Origin: Clostridiales bacterium
Lineage (GTDB): Bacteria > Bacillota > Clostridia > Lutisporales > Lutisporaceae
Direction: 5' to 3'
Length of the DNA stretch: 7,389 nt
NCBI GenBank assembly: GCA_012522255.1
Contig: JAAYKT010000266.1
Coordinates: 1 to 7,389 of the forward strand
The notes under the pieces are model-generated. The model did not search any database. It was not told the origin of the DNA and saw only the letters and a list, made by a program, of their open reading frames with translations. The translations under genes and the position numbers were made by a program. Below, one piece after another: positions 6,920-7,389 of the stretch. How positions within the stretch are numbered: the stretch's first letter is position 1; each line of letters starts with the position of its first letter.

Positions 6920-7387
6920 TTACTTCGCCGCGTTCAGTATTTGTTCCTTTGTCAAACCTGCTTCTTTGGCTATCTTGATTCCCCTTTCAAAATTGCCCAC
7001 ATCTAAAGGGATATGGGCATCACTGTTAATTACGAATTTGACTCCTATCTCCGCTGCCATTCTGATATCTGAAATCGACATAGCATTGCTTTTTGAATTT
7101 ATCTCCAATGCAGTTTCCGTATTCGCAGCTTCAACAGCCAGCCTCTTTATATTCATAGGTATCCTTGCCCCGGGATGAGTAATAAAGTCCACATTATATT
7201 TATTTAACGCCTTTATCATTGTTTCCGTGTTGTACTCGGCAATTTTTTGCACATTTTTCTTACTGAATCTTGAGAAATAATTCTTGCCATATATAGTATA
7301 ATAATCAGATATATTTATAAGGCGTGCCATCATATGAAAACCTAAGGCTAAAATATCCAAATATTCTATTGAGTCATCATCAATGTC
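6920..7387 (-). CDS. PHP-domain metal-dependent hydrolase (5' end outside window)
   Basis: Only the C-terminal 155 residues are present; the frame is open to the right edge. A TTG at 7360 has no ribosome binding site and should not be taken as the start. The fold is a PHP (polymerase and histidinol phosphatase) domain of the YcdX-like stand-alone group, expected to bind two or three metal ions and hydrolyse a phosphoester. Metal-binding motifs present are FITHPG with its histidine at 7177-7175, ALEIN with its glutamate at 7105-7103, and NSDAH with D at 7021-7019 and H at 7015-7013. The first HxH motif would lie beyond the edge. A PHP gene close upstream of rapZ is a common arrangement in Clostridia (general knowledge), and the substrate there is not established. 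It ends 20 bases before rapZ and is probably co-transcribed with it. It is distinct from the PHP domain inside DnaE. Confidence 0.88.
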   Translation of the reverse strand, partial: DIDDDSIEYLDILALGFHMMARLINISDYYTIYGKNYFSRFSKKNVQKIAEYNTETMIKALNKYNVDFITHPGARIPMNIKRLAVEAANTETALEINSKSNAMSISDIRMAAEIGVKFVINSDAHIPLDVGNFERGIKIAKEAGLTKEQILNAAK

Positions 7388-7389
7388 AA

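Noticed and set aside
7358..7360. TTG at 7360 as the start of the PHP gene
   Set aside because: There is no ribosome binding site before it, and the same frame stays open to the window edge. The first PHP metal-binding motif would also be missing, so the gene begins outside the window.
1..7389. Mobile element, CRISPR array, tRNA, rRNA or defence system
   Set aside because: The minus strand is almost filled by conserved housekeeping genes. I saw no direct repeat array, terminal inverted repeats, transposase or integrase motifs, or cloverleaf-like sequence.

Overview
The window is a low-GC, densely packed stretch of bacterial chromosome. Every supported gene lies on the minus strand, so transcription runs from high to low coordinates. 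The gene families (WhiA, RapZ/YvcJ, a short Gram-positive-type signal peptidase I, a Bacillus-like glucose-6-phosphate isomerase, and a DnaE with an intact PHP domain), the AT-rich codon use and the strong AGGAGG-like ribosome binding sites point to a Firmicute, most likely of class Clostridia. I cannot name a genus.

In transcription order: the C-terminal part of a PHP-domain metal-dependent hydrolase (runs off the right edge, 7387 to 6920); rapZ/yvcJ (6899 to 6018); lepB, signal peptidase I (5982 to 5458); whiA (5445 to 4492); pgi (4444 to 3194); and the first 1041 codons of dnaE, DNA polymerase III alpha (3123 to 1, running off the left edge). Gaps are 20, 35, 12, 47 and 70 nt. I see no convincing promoter or terminator in any gap, so the block could be one long transcript. 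No stretch over 300 nt lacks a gene, and I found no tRNA, rRNA, CRISPR array, insertion sequence or prophage gene.

The set mixes housekeeping jobs: nucleotide-binding regulation linked to cell-envelope metabolism (RapZ), secretion (LepB), division and chromosome regulation (WhiA), hexose-phosphate metabolism (Pgi) and replication (DnaE). It is mostly ordinary chromosomal core, and I do not see a new defence or mobile system. The points worth a second look are: (1) pgi stops about 20 codons early, yet the four codons after its stop still spell LLGK, part of the usual C-terminal ALLGK motif, followed by a second stop; (2) yvcK, which normally sits between rapZ and whiA, is absent and lepB occupies the place; (3) a bulged hairpin in the whiA-pgi gap reaches into the pgi ribosome binding site.
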